A model generated the notes under the pieces. The model had not been told where the DNA came from. It worked only from the letters and a program-made list of their open reading frames with translations, and did not search any database. A DNA stretch of 64,000 nt from Tous-C4FEB sp044356555 (GTDB lineage: Bacteria; Verrucomicrobiota; Verrucomicrobiia; Opitutales; Opitutaceae): assembly GCA_044356555.1 (NCBI GenBank), contig JBIKWB010000004.1, positions 124,001 through 188,000 of the forward strand. Reading direction: 5' to 3'. Within the stretch, counting starts at the first letter, position 1. Every line of letters begins with the position of its first letter. Below, piece after piece: positions 1 through 9,145 of the stretch. A program made the translations under genes and the position numbers.

Positions 1-2155
1 CGAGGTCGCCGTAGGAAGGACGGGCCAAGGTGCGCGTGTAGGCGAGGCGGGCGACGAGGTTGCGGTCAAAGCGGTAGTTGAGCAGGAGGCTCGGGTGGAA
101 CGTGTCGTAGCTCCGGGAGCCGCGGGAGGCGCCGGCGGGATCGGCGAGCCAGTGGTATCCGGTTTTGGTGTTTTCCCAGCGCACGCCGGCGATCGCCTCG
201 AGCCGGCCGAATTTGGTCGTGCCCATGCCGTAAGCGGAGAGCACGTCTTCCTCGACATCGTATTTGCGGGCCTCAAGGCGGGTGATCTCGTCGCCGCCGA
301 GCGGGGTGAACGCGGCGGTATTGGCGCGGTAGAGGTTGAGGACGCTGTCGAGCGAGACGATCGGTCCCATGGTGGCTTGGGAACCGCCGAGGAGATTGCG
401 GGGCTCGGTGAAGACCGGGAATTGCGCAAACGTGGGTTGATTCACGGTGGGCGCGGAAGCATCGAAGATCCGCGGGCGGGATTTGCGGTCCTTGGTGCGG
501 AGCTTGGTGCCCGCCTTCCAGTCAATGGAGCGGCCGGCGACGGGCAGCGTGAACGCGTAGTCGAGATTGGCGGTGAGGTCGGTCTCGTCTTCGGCGCCGG
601 TTTGGAAGCGGACGTTGCTGAGCTTGCGGTCGGTGAGCGGGCCGAAGAGCCCATTTTGGCCGGTGGCGATATGGGTGATTGCAACGACGGGAAGCTGGGC
701 GTTGCGGCGATCGACGGACCAGGAGTAGGCGCGGCGCTCGGTGTTGCTGGGAAAGTCGAAGATGTAGCGGTCGCGCTCAATGGAGGCGCTGGAGTCGCCG
801 TAACGGACGCCGTAAGTGAGGGTGCCGCCGCCGGTGAGGCGGGTCTTGCCGTCGACGCCGAGACGAAGGAGGTCCGACTCGCGGACGCCTTCTTCCATGT
901 AATTCTGGAGACGCGCCTGACGGCCGGTTTGCAGCAGCGCGGTCGACGTGGCGTCCCAACGTGAGAGCGCGCGGATGCGGTTGCGGAAACGGCCGCCCTC
1001 GTTCTCGGTGTTTTCGTAAAACGTGCGGAAGTGCAGCTCGGTGGCGTCGGACAATTTCCAGTCCAGATTCACGGTCGCACCGAGCTTGGTGGTGTCGGAG
1101 AAATTCAGGCGGGTGTCGTAAGCCTCGAGGCCCTGGTCGCCGACGGCGGCGATGGCGCCGAGCGTCCCGCTGCCGGCGGTGCCGGCGGGAATGGCGCCCG
1201 CATCGTAGTAAGAAAGCTCGTAGGAATTGGTCATCCGATCCTCGCGGCGCCAAGTGAGTGTGGCGCTCAGGCCGAGGGTGCGCTCCTTGTCGAGCACGTC
1301 CATGAAGGTGAGGGTGCCGGCGTAGCCGGGCTGCTTGCGGAATGAGTTTTGGAGGAATTCGAATTTGCCGTTGATGCTGCGCTCCTTGAGGTCGAAGGCG
1401 CTGCGCGAAACGAGGTTGATCGTGCCGCCAAAGGCATCGGCGTCCATGTCGGGGGTGAGGGTTTTAATGACCTCGATGCCGCCGACCATCTCGGCGGGGA
1501 TGAGGGAGAGATCGACGGCGCGGGTATCGGTGTTGACGGAAGTGGAGTCCACGCTGGGGCCGGCGGTCGAGAGGCGGTCGCCGTCGAGGGTGACCGCGTT
1601 GAACTCGGCCGGAGTGCCGCGGATGTTGGCAAACTGGTCGTCGACGACGTTGACGCCGGGCAGGCGGGCGAGGGCCTCGCCAACCGTGCGGTCGGGAAGA
1701 TTGCCGATGGCGTCGGAGGAGATGATGTTGGAGATGCGGGTCGAGGTGCGCTGTTGGTTGATGGCGCGCGACTGGCCCTCGCGGACGGACTCGACGGTGA
1801 ATTCCTGCATCATGATCGCATCGCCGCCGAGTTGGGCGTCGGCTCGGACGATCTGACCATCGACGACCCGCACGGGGACGGTTTTTGGCTCCAGCCCGAG
1901 GAAGCTCAGTTCGAGGTTGTAGCCGCCGGCGGGCACCTGCTCGAAGGAGAATGTGCCGCTGCGGTCGGTGACGGTGGTGCGGTCGCCCGGGGTGAGTTTG
2001 ACGGACGCGCCCTGCAAAGGCGTGCCCTGGTTGGCGCGCGAGAGCGCACCGGAAATGGCGCCATTGGCGAACGCGACGGCGGGGCGAAAGAGGGCGAGCG
2101 CCGCGAGGGCGAGCGAGGCGAACCTGCGGCAAGACGGACGGATCAAGATATTCAT
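1..2155 (-). CDS. TonB-dependent receptor (3' part lies beyond the window)
   Basis: An open frame runs from an ATG at 2155 to the window edge with no stop, so about 718 codons are visible and the C-terminal barrel end is missing. The start gives a signal peptide (basic MNILIRPSCRR, then an Ala/Leu stretch ending near AVAFA). A carboxypeptidase-regulatory-like beta-sandwich follows at about residues 32-105, then the plug domain (GEALARLPGVNVV, then IRGTPAEFNAVTLDGDR) and barrel strands. This is the architecture of outer-membrane receptors that import glycans or sugar acids with TonB energy. It is paralogous to the receptor starting at 7892; both share the plug-proximal VES..EGQ.RA.N.QR segment. 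It lies 82 bp downstream of an enolase-superfamily gene on the same strand, so co-transcription is likely. The substrate cannot be told. Confidence 0.9.
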   Translation of the reverse strand, partial: MNILIRPSCRRFASLALAALALFRPAVAFANGAISGALSRANQGTPLQGASVKLTPGDRTTVTDRSGTFSFEQVPAGGYNLELSFLGLEPKTVPVRVVDGQIVRADAQLGGDAIMMQEFTVESVREGQSRAINQQRTSTRISNIISSDAIGNLPDRTVGEALARLPGVNVVDDQFANIRGTPAEFNAVTLDGDRLSTAGPSVDSTSVNTDTRAVDLSLIPAEMVGGIEVIKTLTPDMDADAFGGTINLVSRSAFDLKERSINGKFEFLQNSFRKQPGYAGTLTFMDVLDKERTLGLSATLTWRREDRMTNSYELSYYDAGAIPAGTAGSGTLGAIAAVGDQGLEAYDTRLNFSDTTKLGATVNLDWKLSDATELHFRTFYENTENEGGRFRNRIRALSRWDATSTALLQTGRQARLQNYMEEGVRESDLLRLGVDGKTRLTGGGTLTYGVRYGDSSASIERDRYIFDFPSNTERRAYSWSVDRRNAQLPVVAITHIATGQNGLFGPLTDRKLSNVRFQTGAEDETDLTANLDYAFTLPVAGRSIDWKAGTKLRTKDRKSRPRIFDASAPTVNQPTFAQFPVFTEPRNLLGGSQATMGPIVSLDSVLNLYRANTAAFTPLGGDEITRLEARKYDVEEDVLSAYGMGTTKFGRLEAIAGVRWENTKTGYHWLADPAGASRGSRSYDTFHPSLLLNYRFDRNLVARLAYTRTLARPSYGDL

Positions 2156-2237
2156 GGGTGGGGTTAAAAAAACGACGGGTGCCGGGCGGGCTGGCTCGGC
2201 TCAGTGAGTTGAGGCCGGGGCCTCTGCGGGTGTCGAA

Positions 2238-3470
2238 CTACGATTTCGCGATGGCGGCGCGGATGACCTCGAGGTTCGGCTCAAGTCCGAGGCCGGGGCC
2301 TTGGGGGACGTGCAGCCAGCCGTCGCGAGGGCGGATGTCGTTGTGGAAGAATTTCGCCTGAGCCTCCAGTGTGGCGTCCATGATCGGGAATTCAAGGTAG
2401 CGCGCGACCTGACTGAACGTTGCCATCGCGTGCAGCGAGGCGGCGGTCGAGATGGTGGGGCGCGTGTTGTGGAGCTGGATCGGTTTTTGGTAACACGTCG
2501 CGAGGTGATGGATGCGATCGAGCTCGGTGAGGCCGCCGACTTTGACGACATCGGGGTTGATGATGTCGACGTTGCCCTGAGTAATGAGGTCCTTGATCTG
2601 CCAGCGGGTGTAACATTTTTCGCCGGCGACGATTTCGACGTCGTCGAGGGCGGCGGTGACCTGGGCCATCTCGAGGTGATTTTGGTCGGAGACGGGGTCT
2701 TCGAAGTAGGTGACGCCCCAGTTCTCGTGGAGCTTGCGGGCGGTGAGGATCGCGCGGGAGGCGGAGTAGCCGTTGTTGGCGTCGACCATGAGCTCGATCT
2801 TGTCGCCGATGGCCTTGCGGACGGCGGCGATGTAACCGAAGGTGGGATCGGGTTCGGGGTTGAGGTGGTGTTCGCGGATTTGCATCCGGACCTTCACGCA
2901 GGAGTAGCCCTGTTCCACGAACTTCAGGCACTGCTTCACGCAGTCGTCGATGCTGACGCGGCCGCGGCGCACGGGCACGGAACCGTAGGCTTGAATTTTG
3001 TCGCGATAGGAACCGCCGAGGAGTTGGTAAACGGGCAGTCCGAGGAGGCGGCCCTTCACATCCCAAAGGGCGATATCGATACCCGCGATGGCATTGGGCA
3101 GGGCACCGCCGGGGCCGAGGTCGTGGTTCTCATAAAACATCCAATCCCAGAGCTTGCGGACGTCGTGAATGCTTTTGCCGATGCACTCCTTGCGGAGAAC
3201 GTCCTCGACGAAGTGTTTCATGAGGCCTTGGCCGTCCCAGGCGCACTCGCCCCAGCCGGTGACGCCGGCGTCGGTGCTGAGTTCGACGAGGGCGATCTTG
3301 TTGATCGGATGGCAACGGGTCGCGGTGATCTTGACGTCGGAGAGCGGGGAGCGTCCGGCGGGCTTGGGCACGGGAGCCGGCGCGGCGGGCGTGGCGGAGA
3401 ACGCGGGGGAGGCGAAGGCGGTGGCGCCGAGGAGGGCGGAGTTTTTGAGAAACTGGCGGCGGGAGTTCAT
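2238..3470 (-). CDS. Tat-exported enolase-superfamily (mandelate racemase/muconate lactonizing-like) protein
   Basis: This 410-residue protein starts at the ATG at 3470, which places a twin-arginine signal (RRQFLKN then a hydrophobic Ala-rich stretch) at the N terminus; an earlier in-frame start at 3629 would run through a repeat and is rejected. The capping domain is followed by the enolase-superfamily barrel with its metal ligands: Asp in VDANNGY, Glu in YFEDPV, and Glu in VAGEKCYTRW. The lysine strand reads VKVRM, so the usual KxK/KxH pair is KxR, and a late His-containing strand reads QLHNTRP. Family members abstract a proton alpha to a carboxylate (sugar-acid dehydratases, racemases). 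Export is unusual against the cytoplasmic textbook members. It sits in a minus-strand cluster with a second such protein and two TonB receptors. The exact reaction is unknown. Confidence 0.85.
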   Translation of the reverse strand: MNSRRQFLKNSALLGATAFASPAFSATPAAPAPVPKPAGRSPLSDVKITATRCHPINKIALVELSTDAGVTGWGECAWDGQGLMKHFVEDVLRKECIGKSIHDVRKLWDWMFYENHDLGPGGALPNAIAGIDIALWDVKGRLLGLPVYQLLGGSYRDKIQAYGSVPVRRGRVSIDDCVKQCLKFVEQGYSCVKVRMQIREHHLNPEPDPTFGYIAAVRKAIGDKIELMVDANNGYSASRAILTARKLHENWGVTYFEDPVSDQNHLEMAQVTAALDDVEIVAGEKCYTRWQIKDLITQGNVDIINPDVVKVGGLTELDRIHHLATCYQKPIQLHNTRPTISTAASLHAMATFSQVARYLEFPIMDATLEAQAKFFHNDIRPRDGWLHVPQGPGLGLEPNLEVIRAAIAKS

Positions 3471-3527
3471 TTTTGGAGAGGGAGTATCGAAGGAGTGAAG
3501 ACGGGGCTTAGCCGGGACCACTGAAAA

Positions 3528-3690
3528 GGGTAACCGCGGATGGACACGGATGGACACGGATACGGAGGAGGAATCGGGGTGCCGGTGGAGAACGATGCGA
3601 TCGGCGATCTGTGGCCGACGCGAGATCATGTGCAGGCGGTCGGATGCGCTCCGGGAATCCGTGTATATCCGTGCTCATCCGTGGTTCAAT
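3528..3690. repeat. Inverted pair of CACGGAT-phased repeats in the intergenic gap
   Basis: The 234-bp gap between the two enolase-superfamily genes holds a block at about 3531-3562 in which GGATGGACAC recurs with a 10-bp period. Near 3658-3692 there is an approximate reverse complement of it (ATCCGTGTATATCCGTGCTC and following). The two arms are roughly 30 bp and separated by about 100 bp, so a transcript through here could fold into a long hairpin. It belongs to the same style of helically phased intergenic repeat seen at 42.2 kb and 56-59.6 kb. Function unknown. Confidence 0.7.
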
Positions 3691-3704
3691 TACAGCGATC
3701 GCGC

Positions 3705-4964
3705 TTAAACCACCTTCGCGGCGGCGAGCCAGACCGGATCCAGCTCGATGCCGAAGCCGGGGCCGGTGGGGCAGAGAAGGCGGCCGTCGACGGGGCGCAA
3801 CGCCTGGGCGGGGGCTTCCAGCGGGATTTTGCCGTCGAAGCTCTTGTATTCCTGAAACGCGCCGGCGTTGGGGATGCTCGCGACGAAGTGCGCCATGTAG
3901 AGGAAGCCGAGTCCGTTGCCGGAAATGTGCGTGTCGCACTTCAGCCCCACGGCGTGGGCCATGCGCGCGACGCGGATCGAGCGCACGAAGCCGCCGTAGT
4001 AGAACAGATCGGGTTGCACGACATCGACGGCGCGGTGCGCGATCATCCAGCGGAAGCGATTGTGGCTGCTCTCCTGCTCGCCGCCGGCGATGGGCACGCT
4101 CACGGCGTCGGCGACGCGCTGCGTCTCTTCATACATGTCGTGCGGCACGGGTTCTTCGAAGATCGCGATCTTGTGCGCGGCACAGAGATGGCCGATGCGG
4201 GTGCCGTTGGCCACGTCGTAGGAGCCGTTGGCATCGGCGTAGAGGGTGAAGTCGGGCCCGAATTTCTCGCGGGCGAGGGCGATCAGCGCCTCGCTGCGGC
4301 CCTCGACGAGTTCTTCGTTTTTTCTCATGCGGCCGCCGACCTTGAATTTGGCGGCGCGGGTGCGGTAGCGCTCGCGGGCGCGGAGCATCCGCTCGACGCT
4401 CTCGGCGGCGGGTCGGTGGCGGTCGTCGTGCGCGTAGTAGAGATCGATGAAGTTCCCCGGCGTGCCGCCGAGGAGGGTGGTGACGGAGCGGGCGTCGACC
4501 CGCGCAAGGAGATCGAGGACGGCGAACTCGATCGAGGCAAACGGCAGCCAGAAGAGCAGGCCCTGGCGTTTGTAGTTGGAGGCGTGGAGATAGACTTCCT
4601 CGATGAGATTTTCCCAATCGCGGGCGTCCTTCCCGAGCAGGGGCGGGACCATGAGCTGTTGGGCGGCGGGCACGAGGTAGCCCATGTCGCGCTCGTTGGA
4701 AACGGCGACGCCCACCGCGCCGTTTTTCGCGCGGACGCGCACGAGGTAGAATTCACCCTGGCGGAGGAACTCGATCGAGGCGATGAGGAGCGGTTCGCGG
4801 AGATGGGCGACCTCGAGGACGGGTTTCGCGGCGGCGGCATCGAGGCGTGCGTAGGTATCGGCGAGGGCGTCGCGGACGGGAGCGGCCGCTCCGAGACGTG
4901 GAGCGAGCGCGGCGGCCGTGAGGGCGGCGGCGCTGCCGAGGAAATGGCGGCGGGTGGTGGTCAT
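3705..4964 (-). CDS. Tat-exported enolase-superfamily protein (second copy)
   Basis: The protein has 419 residues from the ATG at 4964, giving a twin-arginine signal (TTTRRHFLGSAAALTAAAL). The superfamily catalytic lysine strand is a clean KFKVGGR (KxK), and the metal ligands are Asp in YADANGSYD, Glu in IFEEPV and Glu in AGGEQES. The late strand carries His in CDTHISGNG. It is only distantly related to the protein at 2238-3470, so this is not a recent duplication. Proteins of this family act on sugar acids; a periplasmic dehydratase or epimerase of an acidic sugar is a reasonable guess but not shown. It is 42 bp downstream of the TonB receptor at 5007-7892 on the same strand, consistent with one uptake and processing operon. 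Confidence 0.85.
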   Translation of the reverse strand: MTTTRRHFLGSAAALTAAALAPRLGAAAPVRDALADTYARLDAAAAKPVLEVAHLREPLLIASIEFLRQGEFYLVRVRAKNGAVGVAVSNERDMGYLVPAAQQLMVPPLLGKDARDWENLIEEVYLHASNYKRQGLLFWLPFASIEFAVLDLLARVDARSVTTLLGGTPGNFIDLYYAHDDRHRPAAESVERMLRARERYRTRAAKFKVGGRMRKNEELVEGRSEALIALAREKFGPDFTLYADANGSYDVANGTRIGHLCAAHKIAIFEEPVPHDMYEETQRVADAVSVPIAGGEQESSHNRFRWMIAHRAVDVVQPDLFYYGGFVRSIRVARMAHAVGLKCDTHISGNGLGFLYMAHFVASIPNAGAFQEYKSFDGKIPLEAPAQALRPVDGRLLCPTGPGFGIELDPVWLAAAKVV

Positions 4965-5006
4965 GGGGCGAGCGGACCTAAGCACGGGCGGGACGCCCGT
5001 GCCACT

Positions 5007-7892
5007 TTAGAACTCGAACTTCACGCCGGCGACGGCGCTCCAGCCAGGGAACTCGTGCTCGAGCGGGCGATCCGTGCGGCCGAGGTAGATGCGGCGGGTG
5101 ACTTCGTCGGTGATGTTTTTGCCTTCGACGTAAAGGTTCCAGCCCTTGCGCAGCGCATAGCTGAAGGAGGCGTCGACGGTGTTGATCGCGTCGAACCATT
5201 CGTCGTTGAGCGCGTTGACGCCGACGGTGCGGATGTATTTCCCGTTGAAGTTGTAGGCGAGACGCGCGGAGAAAGGGAATTTCTCGTAGTAGAGCTGGAG
5301 GTTGGAAACCTGGTCCACTTGCTCGGGCAGGCGGTCGAGTGTGCCGCGGCCGGGGATTTCAGCTTCGCCGTCGACCCACGTGTAGTTGGCCTGGACACCG
5401 AAGCTGTCGAAAGGCGCGGGCAGGAACTTGAAGGCCTGGGTCCAGCCGAGCTCGACGCCGTGGAGTTTGCCGGAGGGGCCGTTTTCAGGGCGGGTAAGCC
5501 GCCAGCCGGCGTAGGTGCCGGTCGGGATGAGGGTGTTGGAAGTGAAGGAGAAATCGGTGATGTCCTTGTAGAACGCGCCGACGGTGAAGCTGCCGGCGGA
5601 TTTGAGATACCACTCGAAGGAGACGTCGAAGTTGGTGGAGAGGAGGGGCTGGAGGGCGGGGTTGCCCTCGGTGATGCGGTCGACGTCGTCGTTGATGGAG
5701 CGGCGGGGGCTTAGGTCGCCGTAGTCGGGACGGGCGATGGTGCGGGTGACGGCGGCGCGGAGGAGCTTGCGGTCGGTGAAGCGATAGGTGGCGACGAGGG
5801 AAGGGAACGCGTTGCCGTAGTCGGAGCCGGAGCTGACGCGGGTGGCGCCGAGGTAGGCGCCGGTAGGCCCGAAGGAAAGGACGTTGGCGGTGTAATCGAT
5901 TTTGGTCTGCTCGTAGCGGACGCCGCCGACGAGGCGGAGTTTGCCGACGTTGAAGGTGCCCATGGCGTAGGCGGCGGAGATGTCTTCGGTGGCGAGGTAA
6001 GTGCCGGCGAGATTGTCGGTGATGGCGGCGGCTTGATTGACGGCGAAGAGGGCGGGGTTGGCGTAAAAGTGATCGCGGAGGGCGACCATTTCGCTGGAGG
6101 GCCCGATACGGTAGCGGCCGTCGAGGATCGGCATCGAGATGGCGCGGTCGAGGTAGTCGCTCAGGTAGAGTTCGACGGGGCCGGTGCGGGTGTAGGAAAA
6201 GCTTTGGGGGCGCACGTCTTTGTCCTTGGTGCGGTGTTTCACGCCGAACTTCCACGTGCCGCTGTGGCCGGCGAGGGTGGCGGGGATCGAAAGGTTGGCG
6301 TTGGCGGTGAGGTCTTCCTCGGTGTTGTCGTCGTCGCGGACGTTGTAACCGCCGCGGTTGCCGATTTCCTGGCGGGCGTAGTTGGTGATGTGGCCGAGGG
6401 GATCGACGAGGGTGGGATAATCGAAGTCGGTGCGGTTGTAGGTGAAGTCGGGGATGCCGTCGGCGCTGAGGAGGACGTTGTTGGCGTTGCGGTAGTCGGC
6501 CATGCGGTATTCGAGCTGGGCCTCGGTGCGGCGGACTTTGAAGGCCGAAAGGGCGTAGCTGATGGAGTAGTCGAGCTTGTAGGCGGATTTGTCCCAGACG
6601 CCGCCGGCGGCGAGGCTGGCGAGGTCGGTCTGTTTCCGGCCGGTGCGGTCGCGGCGGAGGACGCGGCCGCCGTCGATGTTGCCGACGGTGTTCGTGGTGC
6701 CGGGAAGAATGGTGCCGCCATTGCCGAGGCGGACGATGAGACGGCGGCGTTGCTCGCGGTCTTCGAAGCGGTTGAAGAAACCGCGGACCCAATGACGCGA
6801 GTCGGGGCCGGTCTGGAAATCGAGCTGGCCACTGGCTCCTTGGCGGACGCGGTCGAGGTGGCGGAAGCGGATGTCGAACTCGCTCAGCACGCTGTCGTAG
6901 ACGGTGCCGGCGACGGTGGTGGGGTTGAGGTAGACGAGATTGATGCCCTCGATGCCGCGGTTGTTGAACTGGTAGGCGCCGGTGAGGAGCAGGCCGATTT
7001 TTCCGTCGGCGAAGCGGTCGCCGAACGTGAAGTTGCCGGAGTATTGTTCTTTCTTGGTGACGTCGTTGTAGCCGAGCTCGGCTTTGCCGGAGATGACGCG
7101 GCGCCGGAGATCGAGGGGGCTCTTGCTGATGAGATTCACGGCGCCGCCGAGGGAATCGGCCTCGAGGTCGGGCGTGAGGGCCTTGGTGACCTCGATGCTG
7201 GAGATCATGTCGGTGGGGACGGTGTTGAGGGAGGCGGAGCGGTTGTCGTAAACCTCGGTCGAGTCGAAGACGGCGGGAATGCGCTCTCCGTTCAGGGCGA
7301 CGGAATTGTATTTCGGCGCGAGGCCGCGGACGGCGATTTTATCGGGCTCGCCGCGGTCCACCTGCACGGAGATGCCGGGGAGACGGGCGAGGGCCTCGCC
7401 GACGGAGGCGTCGGGCAGGCGGCCGAGGGCGTCGGAGGCGATGATGTTTTGCAACGTATCGGAGGCGCGCTGGCGGTTGACGGCGCGGGCTTGGCCCTCG
7501 GCGATCGATTCGACGACGAAGGTCTGCATGACGATCGTGCCGTCGGGTTTGAACGCGAGGTCGAGGGCGGTGTCGCGACCGGCGGCGACGGTAAGGGGCG
7601 ACGCCACATCGGGCAGACCGAGGAAGCTGGCGGTGACGCGTTGCGGGCCGGCGGGAACGTTATCGAGCCGGTAGCGGCCGGAGCGATCGGTGGTCGCGGT
7701 GAGGTCGGAGCCGGCGACGCGGATTTCGGCGCCCTGAACCAACGCGCCCTGCGGGTTGGTCACGATGCCGGAGACGGAGCCGACGGATTGGGCGAACACG
7801 GTGGCGCAGGCGAGCGCGAGCGCGCCGAGACAGCCGAGCAGGCGCAAGGGAGCCGGGAGGGTGCGCGGAGCGGAAGGGAGGGATGAGTTCAT
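5007..7892 (-). CDS. TonB-dependent receptor with carboxypeptidase-regulatory-like domain
   Basis: This full-length outer-membrane receptor has 961 residues. A signal peptide (Leu/Ala-rich, ending near TVFAQ, about residue 35) is followed by a carboxypeptidase-regulatory-like fold (SVSGIVTNPQGALVQGAEIRV, then DRSGRYRLDNVPAG). Next comes the plug (about residues 135-260: GEALARLPGISVQVDRG, VALNGERIPAVFD) and a long beta barrel that ends in the aromatic VKFEF typical of barrel C termini. It should import a glycan or sugar acid with TonB/ExbBD energy. It is the first gene of the minus-strand cluster, facing the LacI-type regulator across 102 bp that contain a perfect palindrome. That makes regulation by that protein likely. 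Specificity cannot be inferred. Confidence 0.93.
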   Translation of the reverse strand: MNSSLPSAPRTLPAPLRLLGCLGALALACATVFAQSVGSVSGIVTNPQGALVQGAEIRVAGSDLTATTDRSGRYRLDNVPAGPQRVTASFLGLPDVASPLTVAAGRDTALDLAFKPDGTIVMQTFVVESIAEGQARAVNRQRASDTLQNIIASDALGRLPDASVGEALARLPGISVQVDRGEPDKIAVRGLAPKYNSVALNGERIPAVFDSTEVYDNRSASLNTVPTDMISSIEVTKALTPDLEADSLGGAVNLISKSPLDLRRRVISGKAELGYNDVTKKEQYSGNFTFGDRFADGKIGLLLTGAYQFNNRGIEGINLVYLNPTTVAGTVYDSVLSEFDIRFRHLDRVRQGASGQLDFQTGPDSRHWVRGFFNRFEDREQRRRLIVRLGNGGTILPGTTNTVGNIDGGRVLRRDRTGRKQTDLASLAAGGVWDKSAYKLDYSISYALSAFKVRRTEAQLEYRMADYRNANNVLLSADGIPDFTYNRTDFDYPTLVDPLGHITNYARQEIGNRGGYNVRDDDNTEEDLTANANLSIPATLAGHSGTWKFGVKHRTKDKDVRPQSFSYTRTGPVELYLSDYLDRAISMPILDGRYRIGPSSEMVALRDHFYANPALFAVNQAAAITDNLAGTYLATEDISAAYAMGTFNVGKLRLVGGVRYEQTKIDYTANVLSFGPTGAYLGATRVSSGSDYGNAFPSLVATYRFTDRKLLRAAVTRTIARPDYGDLSPRRSINDDVDRITEGNPALQPLLSTNFDVSFEWYLKSAGSFTVGAFYKDITDFSFTSNTLIPTGTYAGWRLTRPENGPSGKLHGVELGWTQAFKFLPAPFDSFGVQANYTWVDGEAEIPGRGTLDRLPEQVDQVSNLQLYYEKFPFSARLAYNFNGKYIRTVGVNALNDEWFDAINTVDASFSYALRKGWNLYVEGKNITDEVTRRIYLGRTDRPLEHEFPGWSAVAGVKFEF

Positions 7893-7971
7893 GGGGAAGG
7901 GGTCGGGTTTGACCGGGGTTGAGGACCGGCCGAGGACAACGGCGCCGGAAACGGCGGTAAAACGCGGCGAC

Positions 7972-7987
7972 GGTCAATCTGTTGACC
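7972..7987. promoter_or_regulatory. Candidate LacI-type operator palindrome
   Basis: GGTCAATCTGTTGACC is a perfect 6-4-6 inverted repeat in the divergent gap between the TonB receptor and the LacI-family gene. A related half-site (TTGACC) occurs upstream near 7906-7911. LacI-family regulators bind even-length palindromes of about this size, so it is the natural operator candidate for repressing both directions. Confidence 0.5.
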
Positions 7988-7994
7988 AAAGCGA

Positions 7995-9122
7995 TTGCCT
8001 GCGGGGCGGCCGCGAGTTTTCGTCGGGACCACCGTGCCCACCGCCCCCCATCGCCGCATCAACCTCCGAGATATCGCCGAGGCCGCGGGCTGTCATTTTT
8101 CAACGGTGTCGCTCGCGCTGAGGAACCATCCCCGGCTGCCGCGGGCGACGTGTGAACGGGTGCAGGCGGTCGCGCGGGAGCTGGGTTATGTGCCCGACCC
8201 GATGCTGACCTCGCTGGCGAACTACCGCAACGGGCTGCGGCCGGTGGCGTATCAGGCGACGCTGGCGTGGGTGACCAATTATCCGACCCAGACCGGCTGG
8301 AGGGCGGCGCCGATTTTTGAGGATTACTTTTTGAGCGCCAGCGAGCGCGCGACCGGATTGGGCTACAAGTTGGAAGAGTTCTGGTTGCGCGAGCGCGGGA
8401 TGACGCCGATGCGGGCGACGCAGATTCTGCGGGCGCGGAAGATCACGGGGCTGCTCTTCGCGCCGCAGCCGGCGCCGGGCACGCAGATCGAGCTGGATTG
8501 GGCGCAGTTCTCGGCGGTGAGCATCGGATTTTCTTTGATCTCGCCCCGCCTCCATCTGGTGTGCCCGCACCAATACCGGGCGGCCCGGCTGGCCATGCAG
8601 GAACTGGCGCGGCGCGGATACCGGCGGCCCGGGCTGGTGATGCTGAAGGCGAGCGACGAACGGGTGGACCAAAACTGGAGCGCCGGTTTCCGGGTCGAGC
8701 AGCAGACGCTGGCGGCGCGGGACCGGTTGGAGCCGTTGTTTCAGGACGAGTGGGACGAGGCGGGATTCACCGCGTGGTTGCGCCGCGTGAAACCGGACGT
8801 GGTGGTGACAAAATTTCCCGAGGTGCAGGCCGCGTTGCGCCGGTGGGAGCGGGCGGGGGGGCGGGAGACCGGCGCGGTCTATCTCACCTGCACGGAGCCC
8901 GGCGGTGAGCGGGCCGGAGTCTATGAGAATCCGCGGGAGGTGGGTGCGGCGGCGATCGATTATCTCTCGGGCATGATCCAGCGCAACGAGCGCGGCGTGC
9001 CGACGGTGCCGCAGCGGTTGTTGATCGAAAGTTCGTGGGTCGAAGGGCGCACGGTGCGGGGCCTTGCACGGGCGAACGCCGTGGCGAAGAGCGGTCCGGT
9101 CGTGGGCGCGGGGGCTCAATGA
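7995..9122 (+). CDS. LacI-family transcriptional regulator
   Basis: The protein is up to 375 residues. The N-terminal helix-turn-helix and hinge are classical: INLRDIAEAAGCHFSTVSLALRNHP, then VQAVARELGYVPDPM. A periplasmic-binding-protein-like effector domain follows. The first possible start is a TTG at 7995; a GTG at 8034 gives a more normal short leader before the HTH and lies clear of the palindrome at 7972-7987, so the GTG may be the true start. It is divergent from the uptake cluster at 1-7892 and probably regulates that cluster and itself in response to a sugar or sugar acid. The gene ends 37 bp before the fragment of dsbD. Confidence 0.88.
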   Translation: MPAGRPRVFVGTTVPTAPHRRINLRDIAEAAGCHFSTVSLALRNHPRLPRATCERVQAVARELGYVPDPMLTSLANYRNGLRPVAYQATLAWVTNYPTQTGWRAAPIFEDYFLSASERATGLGYKLEEFWLRERGMTPMRATQILRARKITGLLFAPQPAPGTQIELDWAQFSAVSIGFSLISPRLHLVCPHQYRAARLAMQELARRGYRRPGLVMLKASDERVDQNWSAGFRVEQQTLAARDRLEPLFQDEWDEAGFTAWLRRVKPDVVVTKFPEVQAALRRWERAGGRETGAVYLTCTEPGGERAGVYENPREVGAAAIDYLSGMIQRNERGVPTVPQRLLIESSWVEGRTVRGLARANAVAKSGPVVGAGAQ

Positions 9123-9145
9123 GCAGGCGCGGGACGCGACGGGGG

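Noticed and set aside
3540..5714. Long plus-strand open frame of over 700 codons
   Set aside because: It lies opposite two well-supported enolase-superfamily genes and a TonB receptor. Its composition (Gly/Ala/Glu/Val/Arg-rich with no motif) is that of antisense frames in GC-rich DNA.
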